The translations under genes and the position numbers were made by a program. Below, in pieces: positions 17,827-25,342 of a stretch of 64,000 nucleotides of DNA (its first letter is position 1; every line of letters begins with the position of its first letter). The notes under the pieces are model-generated. The model was not told where the DNA came from. It searched no databases and saw nothing but the letters and a program-made list of their open reading frames with translations. Source of the stretch: Paraburkholderia heleia NBRC 101817 (GTDB lineage Bacteria > Pseudomonadota > Gammaproteobacteria > Burkholderiales > Burkholderiaceae). Where the stretch lies: assembly GCF_000739775.1 (NCBI RefSeq), contig NZ_BBJH01000022.1, forward strand, positions 62,001-126,000, in the 5' to 3' direction.

Positions 17827-18225
17827 ATGCAAACCGTCATCGAAGCGATTGTCTGCGTGCTGCTCCTGCTCGGCAGCGCGTTCATGCTGATCGGCGCCAT
17901 AGGACTCGCACGCCTGCCCGACTTCTACATGCGCCTGCACGGACCGACCAAATCGACCACGCTCGGCGTGGGCGGCGTCGTGCTCGCTTCCGTCGTGTAC
18001 TTCAGTGTGCACAACAATTTCGCGAGCCTGCACGAAGTGCTGATTCCGGCGTTCCTGTTTCTCACCGCGCCCATCAGCGCGCATATGCTCACCAAGGCCG
18101 GGATCCAGCAGCGCGTCGCCGTTTCGTCCGTGACGCGCGGAAGGCCGGATGCCGCCGGCGCCAGTGCAGGCGGCGAAGGTGCGCAAGGCGCGAACCCGGA
18201 CACCAATGCCGCACAGGACTTCTGA
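17827..18225 (+). CDS. mrpG: Mrp/Pha antiporter subunit G
   Basis: A 132-residue protein; the first about 95 residues are the three-helix MrpG core (LGSAFMLIGAIGLARLPDFYMRLHGPTKSTTLGVGG), followed by an Ala/Gly-rich hydrophilic tail. Last gene of the six-gene operon A/B-C-D-E-F-G, which exports Na+ or K+ in exchange for protons and helps pH and salt homeostasis. The next gene is convergent, ending 25 bp away, with no clear terminator. Confidence 0.92.
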   Translation: MQTVIEAIVCVLLLLGSAFMLIGAIGLARLPDFYMRLHGPTKSTTLGVGGVVLASVVYFSVHNNFASLHEVLIPAFLFLTAPISAHMLTKAGIQQRVAVSSVTRGRPDAAGASAGGEGAQGANPDTNAAQDF

Positions 18226-18250
18226 CTATCGGCACGCAACAGCGCGCCGC

Positions 18251-19159
18251 TCACACTGCCGCGCCGCGCCCGGTCTTGCGGGCCTCGCCCAGCACGTAAT
18301 CGATGAAGGTCGACGCCGCCCGCGTGTGGTGGCGGTTCGGCATATAGAGCATGTACATATGCGTGCCGAAAATGCTCAGGCGCCAGCTATCGAGCGACGT
18401 GACGGCAGCGCCCTGGCGAATGTCGTCGTGCATCACGTAGTCGGGCACGATGCCCACACCGAGTCCCGCGAGAATCGACTGGCGCAAAAACAGGAAGTTT
18501 TCCGAGATGATCGAGGGCTCGAGTAGCACCTCGTGCCGGTCCTCGTTCAGATAACCCGCAAGGCGCAATTGCCGCCCCACCACCGTTGCCGTGATGACGG
18601 GCGCGCGCGCCAGGTCTTCCAGTGTTTGCGGCATGCCGTGCTGCTCAGCCCACTGCGTGCAGGCACACGCGATGTACTTCACCGGCCCCATGTCGCGCGC
18701 CACGAGATTCTGCGGCGGCTCGTGCATCACGCGCACGGCGATATCCACCTCGTCGCGCAGCAGGTCCTCCACGCGATTTTCGAACATCACGTCGAGCACG
18801 ATGCCGGGGTACATCCGCTTGAACTGGATGAGCCAGTCCGACATCACGAGCTGCCCGTAGCCGCTCGGCACCGAAAGCCGCACGCGCCCCTGCAGGCTCT
18901 GGCCGAGCGTGGAAACCGATTCGCGCGCGGCGTGCAGCGCGTTCTGGATCGCGCGGCCGTGCTCGTAGAGCTTCAGGCCGATTTCGGTCGGCTCGACACG
19001 GCGCGTGGTGCGGCGCACGAGCTGCAGGCCGATCGACTTCTCCAGGTGGTTGAGGTGGTAGCTGACATTCGCGCGGCTCATCTTGAGCCGGCGCGCCGCC
19101 TCGCTCAGGTTGCCCGCGTCGAGAATCTCGACGAGCAGGGTCAGCGCGTTGACGTCCAT
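18251..19159 (-). CDS. LysR-family transcriptional regulator
   Basis: A 302-residue LysR-type protein: N-terminal winged helix (residues about 3-60, ILDAGNLSEAARRLKMSRANVSYHLNHLEKSIGLQLVRR) and a C-terminal periplasmic-binding-like effector domain (GRVRLSVPSGYGQLVMSDWL onward). The start at 19159 (MDVNAL) is preferred over the frame start at 19198 because it aligns with the family. It is divergent from the beta-oxidation operon, and an inverted repeat CTGTCAA-N7-TTGACAG lies 10 bp upstream of its start, so it likely controls that operon and itself. Inducer unknown; an acyl-CoA or free acid is the natural guess. Confidence 0.88.
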   Translation of the reverse strand: MDVNALTLLVEILDAGNLSEAARRLKMSRANVSYHLNHLEKSIGLQLVRRTTRRVEPTEIGLKLYEHGRAIQNALHAARESVSTLGQSLQGRVRLSVPSGYGQLVMSDWLIQFKRMYPGIVLDVMFENRVEDLLRDEVDIAVRVMHEPPQNLVARDMGPVKYIACACTQWAEQHGMPQTLEDLARAPVITATVVGRQLRLAGYLNEDRHEVLLEPSIISENFLFLRQSILAGLGVGIVPDYVMHDDIRQGAAVTSLDSWRLSIFGTHMYMLYMPNRHHTRAASTFIDYVLGEARKTGRGAAV

Positions 19160-19169
19160 GGCACATCCA

Positions 19170-19216
19170 CTGTCAAGGATAATTTGACAGTCTGTCAACG
19201 GGCGATGGGATTGTCA
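19170..19216. promoter_or_regulatory. LysR-type operator region with repeated TGTCAA
   Basis: A perfect inverted repeat CTGTCAA (19170-19176) - 7 bp - TTGACAG (19184-19190), then direct copies CTGTCAA at 19192-19198 and TTGTCAA at 19211-19217. The T-N11-A type palindrome fits a LysR recognition site, and the extra copies fit an activation site nearer the divergent operon. TTGTCA (19211-19216) with GAGAAT (19234-19239), 17 bp apart, is a possible promoter for the operon. Confidence 0.6.
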
Positions 19217-19306
19217 ATTGGCCTTGACGCGCCGAGAATCGACGAGAACGTGAAACACTGCCGTCTGGCCCACCAGTCCGGCCCTCATTATGGAGACAAC
19301 CTCGCC

Positions 19307-21430
19307 ATGGCATCCGATCCCGTGAACGCCGCCCCCGTCACTCATGAACTGCGCGGCAAGGTGCTGCTCGTCACCGTGGACAACCCGCCCGTCAACGCGC
19401 TCGGTGTGGACGTACGCCGCGGCCTCGCCGCCGCCATCGAGCACGCCGAGGCGAGCGACGCCGTGCAAGCCGTGCTGATCGTCGGCGCGGGGCGCAATTT
19501 CATTGCCGGCGCGGACATTCGCGAGTTCGGCAAGCCGCCGCAGCCGCCTGCGCTGCCCGACGTCTGCAACCGCATCGAGGCCTGCCACAAGCCGGTGATC
19601 GCCGCCATTCACGGCGCGGCACTCGGCGGCGGCCTCGAAGTGGCGCTCGCGGCGCACTACCGGCTCGCCGTGGCGGGCGCGAAGCTCGGCCTGCCCGAAG
19701 TGCAACTGGGCCTGCTGCCCGGCGCAGGCGGCACGCAGCGCACGCCGCGTTTGATCGGCGCCGAAGCGGCGCTCTCGCTGATGCTGAGCGGCCGTCACGC
19801 GAGCGCGCAGGAAGCGCAAAAGCTGGGTCTCGTCGACCGGCTGGGCGCGAGCGACGACACGCTCGCCGAAGGCCTCGCCTATGCGCAGGAACTGCTCGCA
19901 GGCCATGCACCGGTACGACGCACCCGCGACGCCCAGGCGCTCGCCGATCGCGGCGTTGCGCAAGCCGTGATCGACGCCGCGCGCGCCGACACCGCGAAGA
20001 AGTCGCGCGGTCTCTTCTCGCCGCTGAAGATCGTCGAGTGCGTGCAGGCCGCGCTCGATCTTTCGTTCGACGAGGGCCTGCGCTTCGAGCGCAAGCAGTT
20101 CCTCGAATGCCTCGAGAGTCCGCAGCGCGCGGGTCTCGTGCACGCGTTCTTCGCTGAGCGCGAAGTGCAGAAGGCCCCTGAGACGAAGAGCGCGAAGCCG
20201 CGCGCGATCGAAACCGTGGGCGTGATCGGCGGCGGCACGATGGGCGCGGGCATTGCCGTGGCCGTGCTCGACGCGGGCCTGCCGGTGACGATGATCGAGC
20301 GCGACGACGCCTCGCTCGCGCGCGGCCGCGCGCATGTGGAAAAGGTCTACGACGGCCTCATCGCCAAAGGCCGGATGAAGCCCGAAGCGAAAGCGCAGAT
20401 CCTCGCGCGCTTTGGCGGCAGCACCTCGTACGATGCGCTCGCGAACGCCGATCTCGTCATCGAAGCCGTATTCGAGGACATGGCCGTGAAGCAGGCCGTG
20501 TTCGCCGAACTCGACCGCGTGTGCAAACCCGGCACCGTGCTCGCGTCCAACACTTCGTATCTCGACATCGACGCCATTGCGGCCAGCATCGAACGCCCGC
20601 AGGACGTGGTAGGCCTGCACTTCTTCTCGCCTGCGAACATCATGAAGCTGCTCGAAATCGTGGTGCCGAAGCAGGTGAGCGCCGATGTGGTTGCCACGGC
20701 ATTCGAGCTGGCGAAGAAGCTGCGCAAGGTGCCGGTGCGCGCCGGCGTGTGCGACGGCTTCATCGGCAACCGCATTCTCGCGGTGTTCCGCACCGCTGCG
20801 GATCATCTGATGGAAGACGGCGCCTCGCCGTATCAGATCGACAAGGCCGTGCGCGACTTCGGCTTTCCGATGGGCCCGTACCAGGTCGTCGATCTCGCGG
20901 GCGGCGACATCGGCTGGGCCACGCGCAAGCGCCGCGCCGCCACGCGCGACCCGAAGGCGCGCTACGTGCAGATCGCCGACCGCATTTGCGAGCGCGGCTG
21001 GTTCGGCCAGAAGACGGGCCGCGGCTTCTATCTCTACCCGGAAGGCGCACGCACGGGCACGCCCGACCCCGAAGTCGAGTCCATCATCCGCGCTGAGCGC
21101 GAACGCGCGGGCATCACGCCGCGCACCTTCACCGACGAAGCGATCATGCGCCGCTACATGGCCGCGATGATCAACGAAGGCGCGAACGTCGTGCACGAAA
21201 AGATTGCCCTGCGCCCCCTCGATGTCGATGTCGCGCTGCTCTACGGCTACGGCTTCCCGCGCTATCGCGGCGGCCCGATGAAGTATGCCGATACCGTGGG
21301 CCTCGCCAACGTGCTCGCCGATATCCGCGAGTTTGCGAAAGAAGATCCGCTGTTCTGGCGTCCTTCGCCGCTGCTCGTCGAACTGGTCGAGCGCGGCGAG
21401 AATTTCGCGAGCCTCAATCAATCGGCCTGA
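19307..21430 (+). CDS. Bifunctional enoyl-CoA hydratase / 3-hydroxyacyl-CoA dehydrogenase
   Basis: A 707-residue fusion enzyme of the FadB/FadJ/PimF group acting in cytoplasmic beta-oxidation. Residues about 5-190 are a crotonase domain (GRNFIAGADIREFG; AAIHGAALGGGLEVALAAHYRLA; LGLLPGAGGTQR), with the catalytic Glu pattern conserved. Residues about 300-480 are an NAD-binding domain (VGVIGGGTMGAGIAVAVLDAG) and the rest the 3-hydroxyacyl-CoA dehydrogenase C-terminal domains (HFFSPANIMKLLEIV). ATG 19307 is the first start that aligns. First gene of a four-gene operon with two acyl-CoA dehydrogenases and a CoA-transferase, a set similar to the pimF-pimC-pimD group for dicarboxylic acids. Confidence 0.92.
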   Translation: MASDPVNAAPVTHELRGKVLLVTVDNPPVNALGVDVRRGLAAAIEHAEASDAVQAVLIVGAGRNFIAGADIREFGKPPQPPALPDVCNRIEACHKPVIAAIHGAALGGGLEVALAAHYRLAVAGAKLGLPEVQLGLLPGAGGTQRTPRLIGAEAALSLMLSGRHASAQEAQKLGLVDRLGASDDTLAEGLAYAQELLAGHAPVRRTRDAQALADRGVAQAVIDAARADTAKKSRGLFSPLKIVECVQAALDLSFDEGLRFERKQFLECLESPQRAGLVHAFFAEREVQKAPETKSAKPRAIETVGVIGGGTMGAGIAVAVLDAGLPVTMIERDDASLARGRAHVEKVYDGLIAKGRMKPEAKAQILARFGGSTSYDALANADLVIEAVFEDMAVKQAVFAELDRVCKPGTVLASNTSYLDIDAIAASIERPQDVVGLHFFSPANIMKLLEIVVPKQVSADVVATAFELAKKLRKVPVRAGVCDGFIGNRILAVFRTAADHLMEDGASPYQIDKAVRDFGFPMGPYQVVDLAGGDIGWATRKRRAATRDPKARYVQIADRICERGWFGQKTGRGFYLYPEGARTGTPDPEVESIIRAERERAGITPRTFTDEAIMRRYMAAMINEGANVVHEKIALRPLDVDVALLYGYGFPRYRGGPMKYADTVGLANVLADIREFAKEDPLFWRPSPLLVELVERGENFASLNQSA

Positions 21431-21455
21431 AAGTGCAATAAGGAGCTTTTCGGAC

Positions 21456-22652
21456 ATGGACCTCAAATTCACCGCCGAAGAAGAGGCGTTTCGCAGCGAA
21501 GTGCTCGCGTTCCTGAACGAGCGCCTGCCACAGCGCATTGCCGGCAAGGTGAGCAACGGCCGGCACCTCACGCGCGACGACATGGCGCAATGGCACGCCA
21601 TCCTCCACGAAAAAGGCTGGCTCGCGAATCACTGGCCGCGGGAATACGGCGGCCCCGGCTGGACCGCCGTGCAGAAGTTCATCTTCGAGAACGAATGCGC
21701 GATCGCGGGCGCGCCGCGCATCGTGCCGTTCGGCGTGAACATGCTCGGGCCCGTGCTCATCAAGTACGGCAGCGAGGCGCAAAAGCGCTACTGGCTGCCG
21801 CGCATTCTCGACGGCTCGGACTGGTGGTGCCAGGGCTATTCGGAACCGGGCGCGGGCTCGGACCTCGCCTCGCTGCGCACGACTGCCGTGCGTGACGGCG
21901 ACCACTACGTGGTGAACGGCCAGAAGACGTGGACCACGCTCGGCCACTACGCGAACATGATCTTCTGCCTCGTGCGCACCGCCACCGACGTGCGCAAGCA
22001 GGAAGGCATCAGCTTCCTGCTGATCGACATGACCACGCCGGGCATCGAGGTTCGCCCCATCGTTACGCTCGACGGCGAACATGAGGTTAACGAAGTGTTT
22101 TTCACCGATGTGCGCGTGCCGGTGGCAAACCTGGTTGGCGAAGAAAACCGGGGCTGGACCTACGCGAAATATCTGCTCACGTACGAGCGCACGAATATCG
22201 CGGGCGTGGGCTTTTCGGTGGCGGCGCTCGCGCGCCTGAAGCGCGCCGCGCAGAAGATCACGCGCAACGGCAAGCCGCTCGCGGAGGATCCGCAATTTGC
22301 GGCGCGCATCGCAAAGGTCGAGATCGATCTCGATAACATGAAGACGACGAACCTGCGCGTGATCGCAGCCGTGGCGGGCGGCGGCGTGCCCGGTGCGGAA
22401 AGCTCGATGCTGAAGATTCGCGGCACCGAGATCCGCCAGGAGATCTCCTCGCTGCTGCGCCGCGCGATGGGGCCGTATGCGGTGCCGTTCGTCGAGGAAG
22501 CGCTCGAAGAGGGATATGCGGGCGAGGCAATCGGCCCCGATGAAGCCGCGAGCGCCGCCGCGCAATACTTCAACAACCGCAAGCTGTCGATTTTCGGCGG
22601 CTCCAACGAAATTCAGAAGAACATCATCTCCAGGATGATTCTCGGTCTTTGA
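21456..22652 (+). CDS. Acyl-CoA dehydrogenase, large-subunit type (PimC-like)
   Basis: A 398-residue FAD-dependent acyl-CoA dehydrogenase. The FAD/substrate loop WWCQGYSEPGAGSDLASLRT (about 123-142) is typical of the large subunit of two-gene enzymes such as pimeloyl-CoA dehydrogenase. The usual C-terminal YEGT base motif is replaced by IFGGSNEIQ, but Glu244 in LLTYERTNIAG sits where the isovaleryl-/long-chain enzymes and heteromeric dehydrogenases carry their base. Start at 21456 follows AAGGAG. It probably forms a mixed complex with the next gene product. Confidence 0.88.
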   Translation: MDLKFTAEEEAFRSEVLAFLNERLPQRIAGKVSNGRHLTRDDMAQWHAILHEKGWLANHWPREYGGPGWTAVQKFIFENECAIAGAPRIVPFGVNMLGPVLIKYGSEAQKRYWLPRILDGSDWWCQGYSEPGAGSDLASLRTTAVRDGDHYVVNGQKTWTTLGHYANMIFCLVRTATDVRKQEGISFLLIDMTTPGIEVRPIVTLDGEHEVNEVFFTDVRVPVANLVGEENRGWTYAKYLLTYERTNIAGVGFSVAALARLKRAAQKITRNGKPLAEDPQFAARIAKVEIDLDNMKTTNLRVIAAVAGGGVPGAESSMLKIRGTEIRQEISSLLRRAMGPYAVPFVEEALEEGYAGEAIGPDEAASAAAQYFNNRKLSIFGGSNEIQKNIISRMILGL

Positions 22653-22662
22653 AAGGCGCGCC

Positions 22663-23799
22663 ATGGACTTCCAGCACACTGAAGACCGCCGCATGCTTGC
22701 GGATACACTCAATCGCTTCATCACGGAGCAATACGGTTTCCATGCGCGCGATACAATCGCGCGCTCCGATGCAGGCTTTAGCGCAGACATGTGGCGGCGC
22801 TTCGCCGAACTCGGCGTGATCGGCGCACTGTTCGACGAGGCCGATGGCGGCTTCGGCGGCGCGGGCTTCGACGTCGCGGTGGTGTTCGAAGCGCTCGGGC
22901 GCGGACTCGTGGTCGAGCCGTTCCTCGATACGCTGATCGTCGGCCGCGCGCTCGCCCACGCGGGCAGCGAGGCGCAGCGCGCGCGCATTGCCTCGTTCGT
23001 CGACGGCTCGCAAATCGCCGCGCTCGCGCACGACGAGCCGGGTTCGCACTACGAGGACGCACGCGTGGCGACGCGCGCGGAGAAAAGCGGCGATGGCTGG
23101 GTCCTGCAAGGCGCGAAGGGCGTCGTACAGCACGCGGAACACGCCGATGTGCTGCTCGTCCCGGCGCGTACCTCGGGTAACGAATTCGACGAAGCGGGCA
23201 TCTCCCTCTTCCTCGTGCCGCGCGATGCAGCGGGCGTGAGCCTGCGCGGCTACCGCAAGATCGATGGCGGCCGCGCAGCGGAAGTGACGCTCGACGACGT
23301 GAAGCTCAATGCCGATGCGCTCGTCGGCACGCAAGGCAGCGGCTTCGCGACGCTCGAACACGCACGCGGATACGGCATCGTCGCGCTTGCATCGGAGGCC
23401 GTGGGCGCGATGGATGTCGCACGCGACTTCACGCTCGAGTACCTGCGCACGCGCAAGCAGTTCGGTGCGCCCATCGGCAGCTTCCAGGCGTTGCAGCATC
23501 GCATGGCGGACCTGCTGCTCGAAATCGAGCAGGCGCGCTCGGCGGTCATCAACGCGGCAGCGGCGGTCGACGCGCCGCGCGCGCAGCGCGAACGTGCGCT
23601 TTCGGCCGCCAAGTACACGATCGGGCGCATTGGCGCGCGCGTGGCCGAAGAAGCGATCCAGCTGCACGGCGGCATTGGCATGACGTGGGAACTGCCGCTC
23701 GCGCACTATGCAAAGCGGCTCGTGATGATCGATCATCAGCTCGGCGACGAGGATCATCATCTCGCGCGCTACATCGCATTGGGGCGTGAGGCAGCATGA
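22663..23799 (+). CDS. Acyl-CoA dehydrogenase, small-subunit type (PimD-like)
   Basis: A 378-residue acyl-CoA dehydrogenase homologue. It has the family fold (RRFAELGVIGALFDEADGGFGG near 46; EYLRTRKQFGAPIGSFQALQHRMAD near 260; IQLHGGIGMTWELPLAHYAKR near 330) but no Glu at the usual C-terminal base position. It lies 10 bp after the large subunit gene; the pair resembles heteromeric enzymes in which only one partner is fully catalytic. Its stop overlaps an alternative start of the following gene. Confidence 0.87.
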   Translation: MDFQHTEDRRMLADTLNRFITEQYGFHARDTIARSDAGFSADMWRRFAELGVIGALFDEADGGFGGAGFDVAVVFEALGRGLVVEPFLDTLIVGRALAHAGSEAQRARIASFVDGSQIAALAHDEPGSHYEDARVATRAEKSGDGWVLQGAKGVVQHAEHADVLLVPARTSGNEFDEAGISLFLVPRDAAGVSLRGYRKIDGGRAAEVTLDDVKLNADALVGTQGSGFATLEHARGYGIVALASEAVGAMDVARDFTLEYLRTRKQFGAPIGSFQALQHRMADLLLEIEQARSAVINAAAAVDAPRAQRERALSAAKYTIGRIGARVAEEAIQLHGGIGMTWELPLAHYAKRLVMIDHQLGDEDHHLARYIALGREAA

Positions 23800-23855
23800 A
23801 ACATGAGGGGCGGCGGCATACAGTTGCCCCAACAACGAATCAGGAGTACCCGTTG

Positions 23856-25070
23856 ATGCAGACGGACAACGACAGCTTGCCCCTGGCGGGCGTGCGCGTG
23901 CTCGACCTTTCGCGCGTGCTGGCCGGGCCGTGGAGCGCGATGGTGCTCGGCGACCTCGGCGCGGAAGTCATCAAGATCGAGCATCCCGACCGCGGCGACG
24001 ACACGCGCGACTGGGGTGTGCGAGTCGGCAAGACAGAGACTGCGTATTTCAACAGCGTGAACCGCAACAAGCGTTCGGTCACGCTCGATCTGCAGACGCC
24101 CGAAGGCCAGCAGATCGTGCGCGAGCTGGCGAAAACCAGCGACATCGTCGTTCAGAACTTCAAGTTCGGCGGCGCGGAAAAGCTCGGGCTCGGCTATGAG
24201 CCGTTGAGCGCCGAAAATCCGCGTCTCATCTATTGCTCGATTTCGGGCTACGACCGCACGGGGCCCGAAGCGCAACGCCCCGGCTACGACCTCGTCGTGC
24301 AGGGCGAAACGGGCCTCATGGCGATGAACGGCGAAGCCCGCCAGCCGCCGCTCAAATTCGGGGTGGCGGCCGTGGATCTGTTCACGGGCATGTATTGCGC
24401 GCAGGCGATGCTCGCCGCGCTCTACGAGCGCGAGCGCACGGGCCGCGGGCGCCACGTCGAGATGGCGCTGTTCGACTGCGGCCTCATGATTACCGCTTAC
24501 TACGGCCTCGAAGCGCTGCTGCTCGGCGAGGACCCGCCGCGTTACGGCAATGCGCACCCGTCGATCGTGCCGTATGGCGTGTTCGATGCAGCCGATGGTC
24601 CGCTCGTCGTCACCGTGGGCAACAACGCCCAGTTCGAACGCTTTTGCCGCGAAGTGATCGAGCGCCCCGACCTCGCCGACGACGCGCGCTACAAGACCAA
24701 CATCCTGCGCGCGCAGAACCGCGAAACGCTCGTGCCCGAACTCACTCACGAACTGGGCCGCCGTCCGCGCAAACTGCTGCTCGAACGGCTCGCGCGCGCG
24801 GGCATTCCGTGCGGCGAAGTGGCGGGCTTGCGCGAGGCGCTGCTTTCGCCGCGCGCCACGCGTGGCGGGCTCGTCACGCAGCAGCCGCATCCGCATACCG
24901 AAAGCGGCACGACGCCGGTGCTTGCGCCGCCCTGGCGCTTCGACGGCGAACGCCTGCCCGTGCGACGCGCGCCTCCGCAACTGGGCGAAGGCACGCGGGA
25001 GGTCCTGCAGTCGATGCTCGGTTATTCGGCGGAACAGGTGGCCGCGTTGAAGGAAAAAGGCGTTATCTGA
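23856..25070 (+). CDS. CoA-transferase, CaiB/BaiF family (class III)
   Basis: A 404-residue class III CoA-transferase. Segments GVRVLDLSRVLAGPWSAMVLGDLGAEVIKIEHP (about 11-43), NRNKRSVTLDLQTPEGQ and GYDLVVQGETGLMAMNGE (containing the catalytic-Asp neighbourhood QGETGLM... typical of the family) are clear. It would activate or exchange CoA on the acid oxidised by the operon, replacing the ligase of the pim operon. ATG 23856 is chosen because AGGAG lies 8 bases upstream; the frame opens earlier at 23796 inside the preceding stop. Confidence 0.9.
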   Translation: MQTDNDSLPLAGVRVLDLSRVLAGPWSAMVLGDLGAEVIKIEHPDRGDDTRDWGVRVGKTETAYFNSVNRNKRSVTLDLQTPEGQQIVRELAKTSDIVVQNFKFGGAEKLGLGYEPLSAENPRLIYCSISGYDRTGPEAQRPGYDLVVQGETGLMAMNGEARQPPLKFGVAAVDLFTGMYCAQAMLAALYERERTGRGRHVEMALFDCGLMITAYYGLEALLLGEDPPRYGNAHPSIVPYGVFDAADGPLVVTVGNNAQFERFCREVIERPDLADDARYKTNILRAQNRETLVPELTHELGRRPRKLLLERLARAGIPCGEVAGLREALLSPRATRGGLVTQQPHPHTESGTTPVLAPPWRFDGERLPVRRAPPQLGEGTREVLQSMLGYSAEQVAALKEKGVI

Positions 25071-25342
25071 ATCCGGTCCCGGTCGGACCCGGGCTCGCTG
25101 CCGCACCCGGCGAATCCATCGCGAGGCCGCCGCCCCTTGCGCGAAGCGGCTGCGCCTTCGCCCCTCTCCGTGCCCCGCCCGGCCTCGCGTTGCACGTAGT
25201 TGCGCGCGCCCGGTTATATTGCGCGTGATGGTCCCGCACGCCGCTTGCGGCTAGTCGCGGACGGCCGACGGCCGGTGCGGACCGGCACCCGCGCAATCTC
25301 GCGTACTTCCCGCGAGCCCCAGCAAACGAACCCGCCCCGCTC
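25071..25342. other. Intergenic region before the DedA fusion gene
   Basis: A GC-rich spacer of 272 bp with no gene that I can support. It contains short inverted GC-rich repeats around 25245-25275 (GCGGACGGCCGACGGCCGG) but no terminator with a T run after the CoA-transferase gene. The promoter of the next gene should be here; no clear -10/-35 pair is evident beyond a TTATAT at 25213-25218. Confidence 0.35.
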
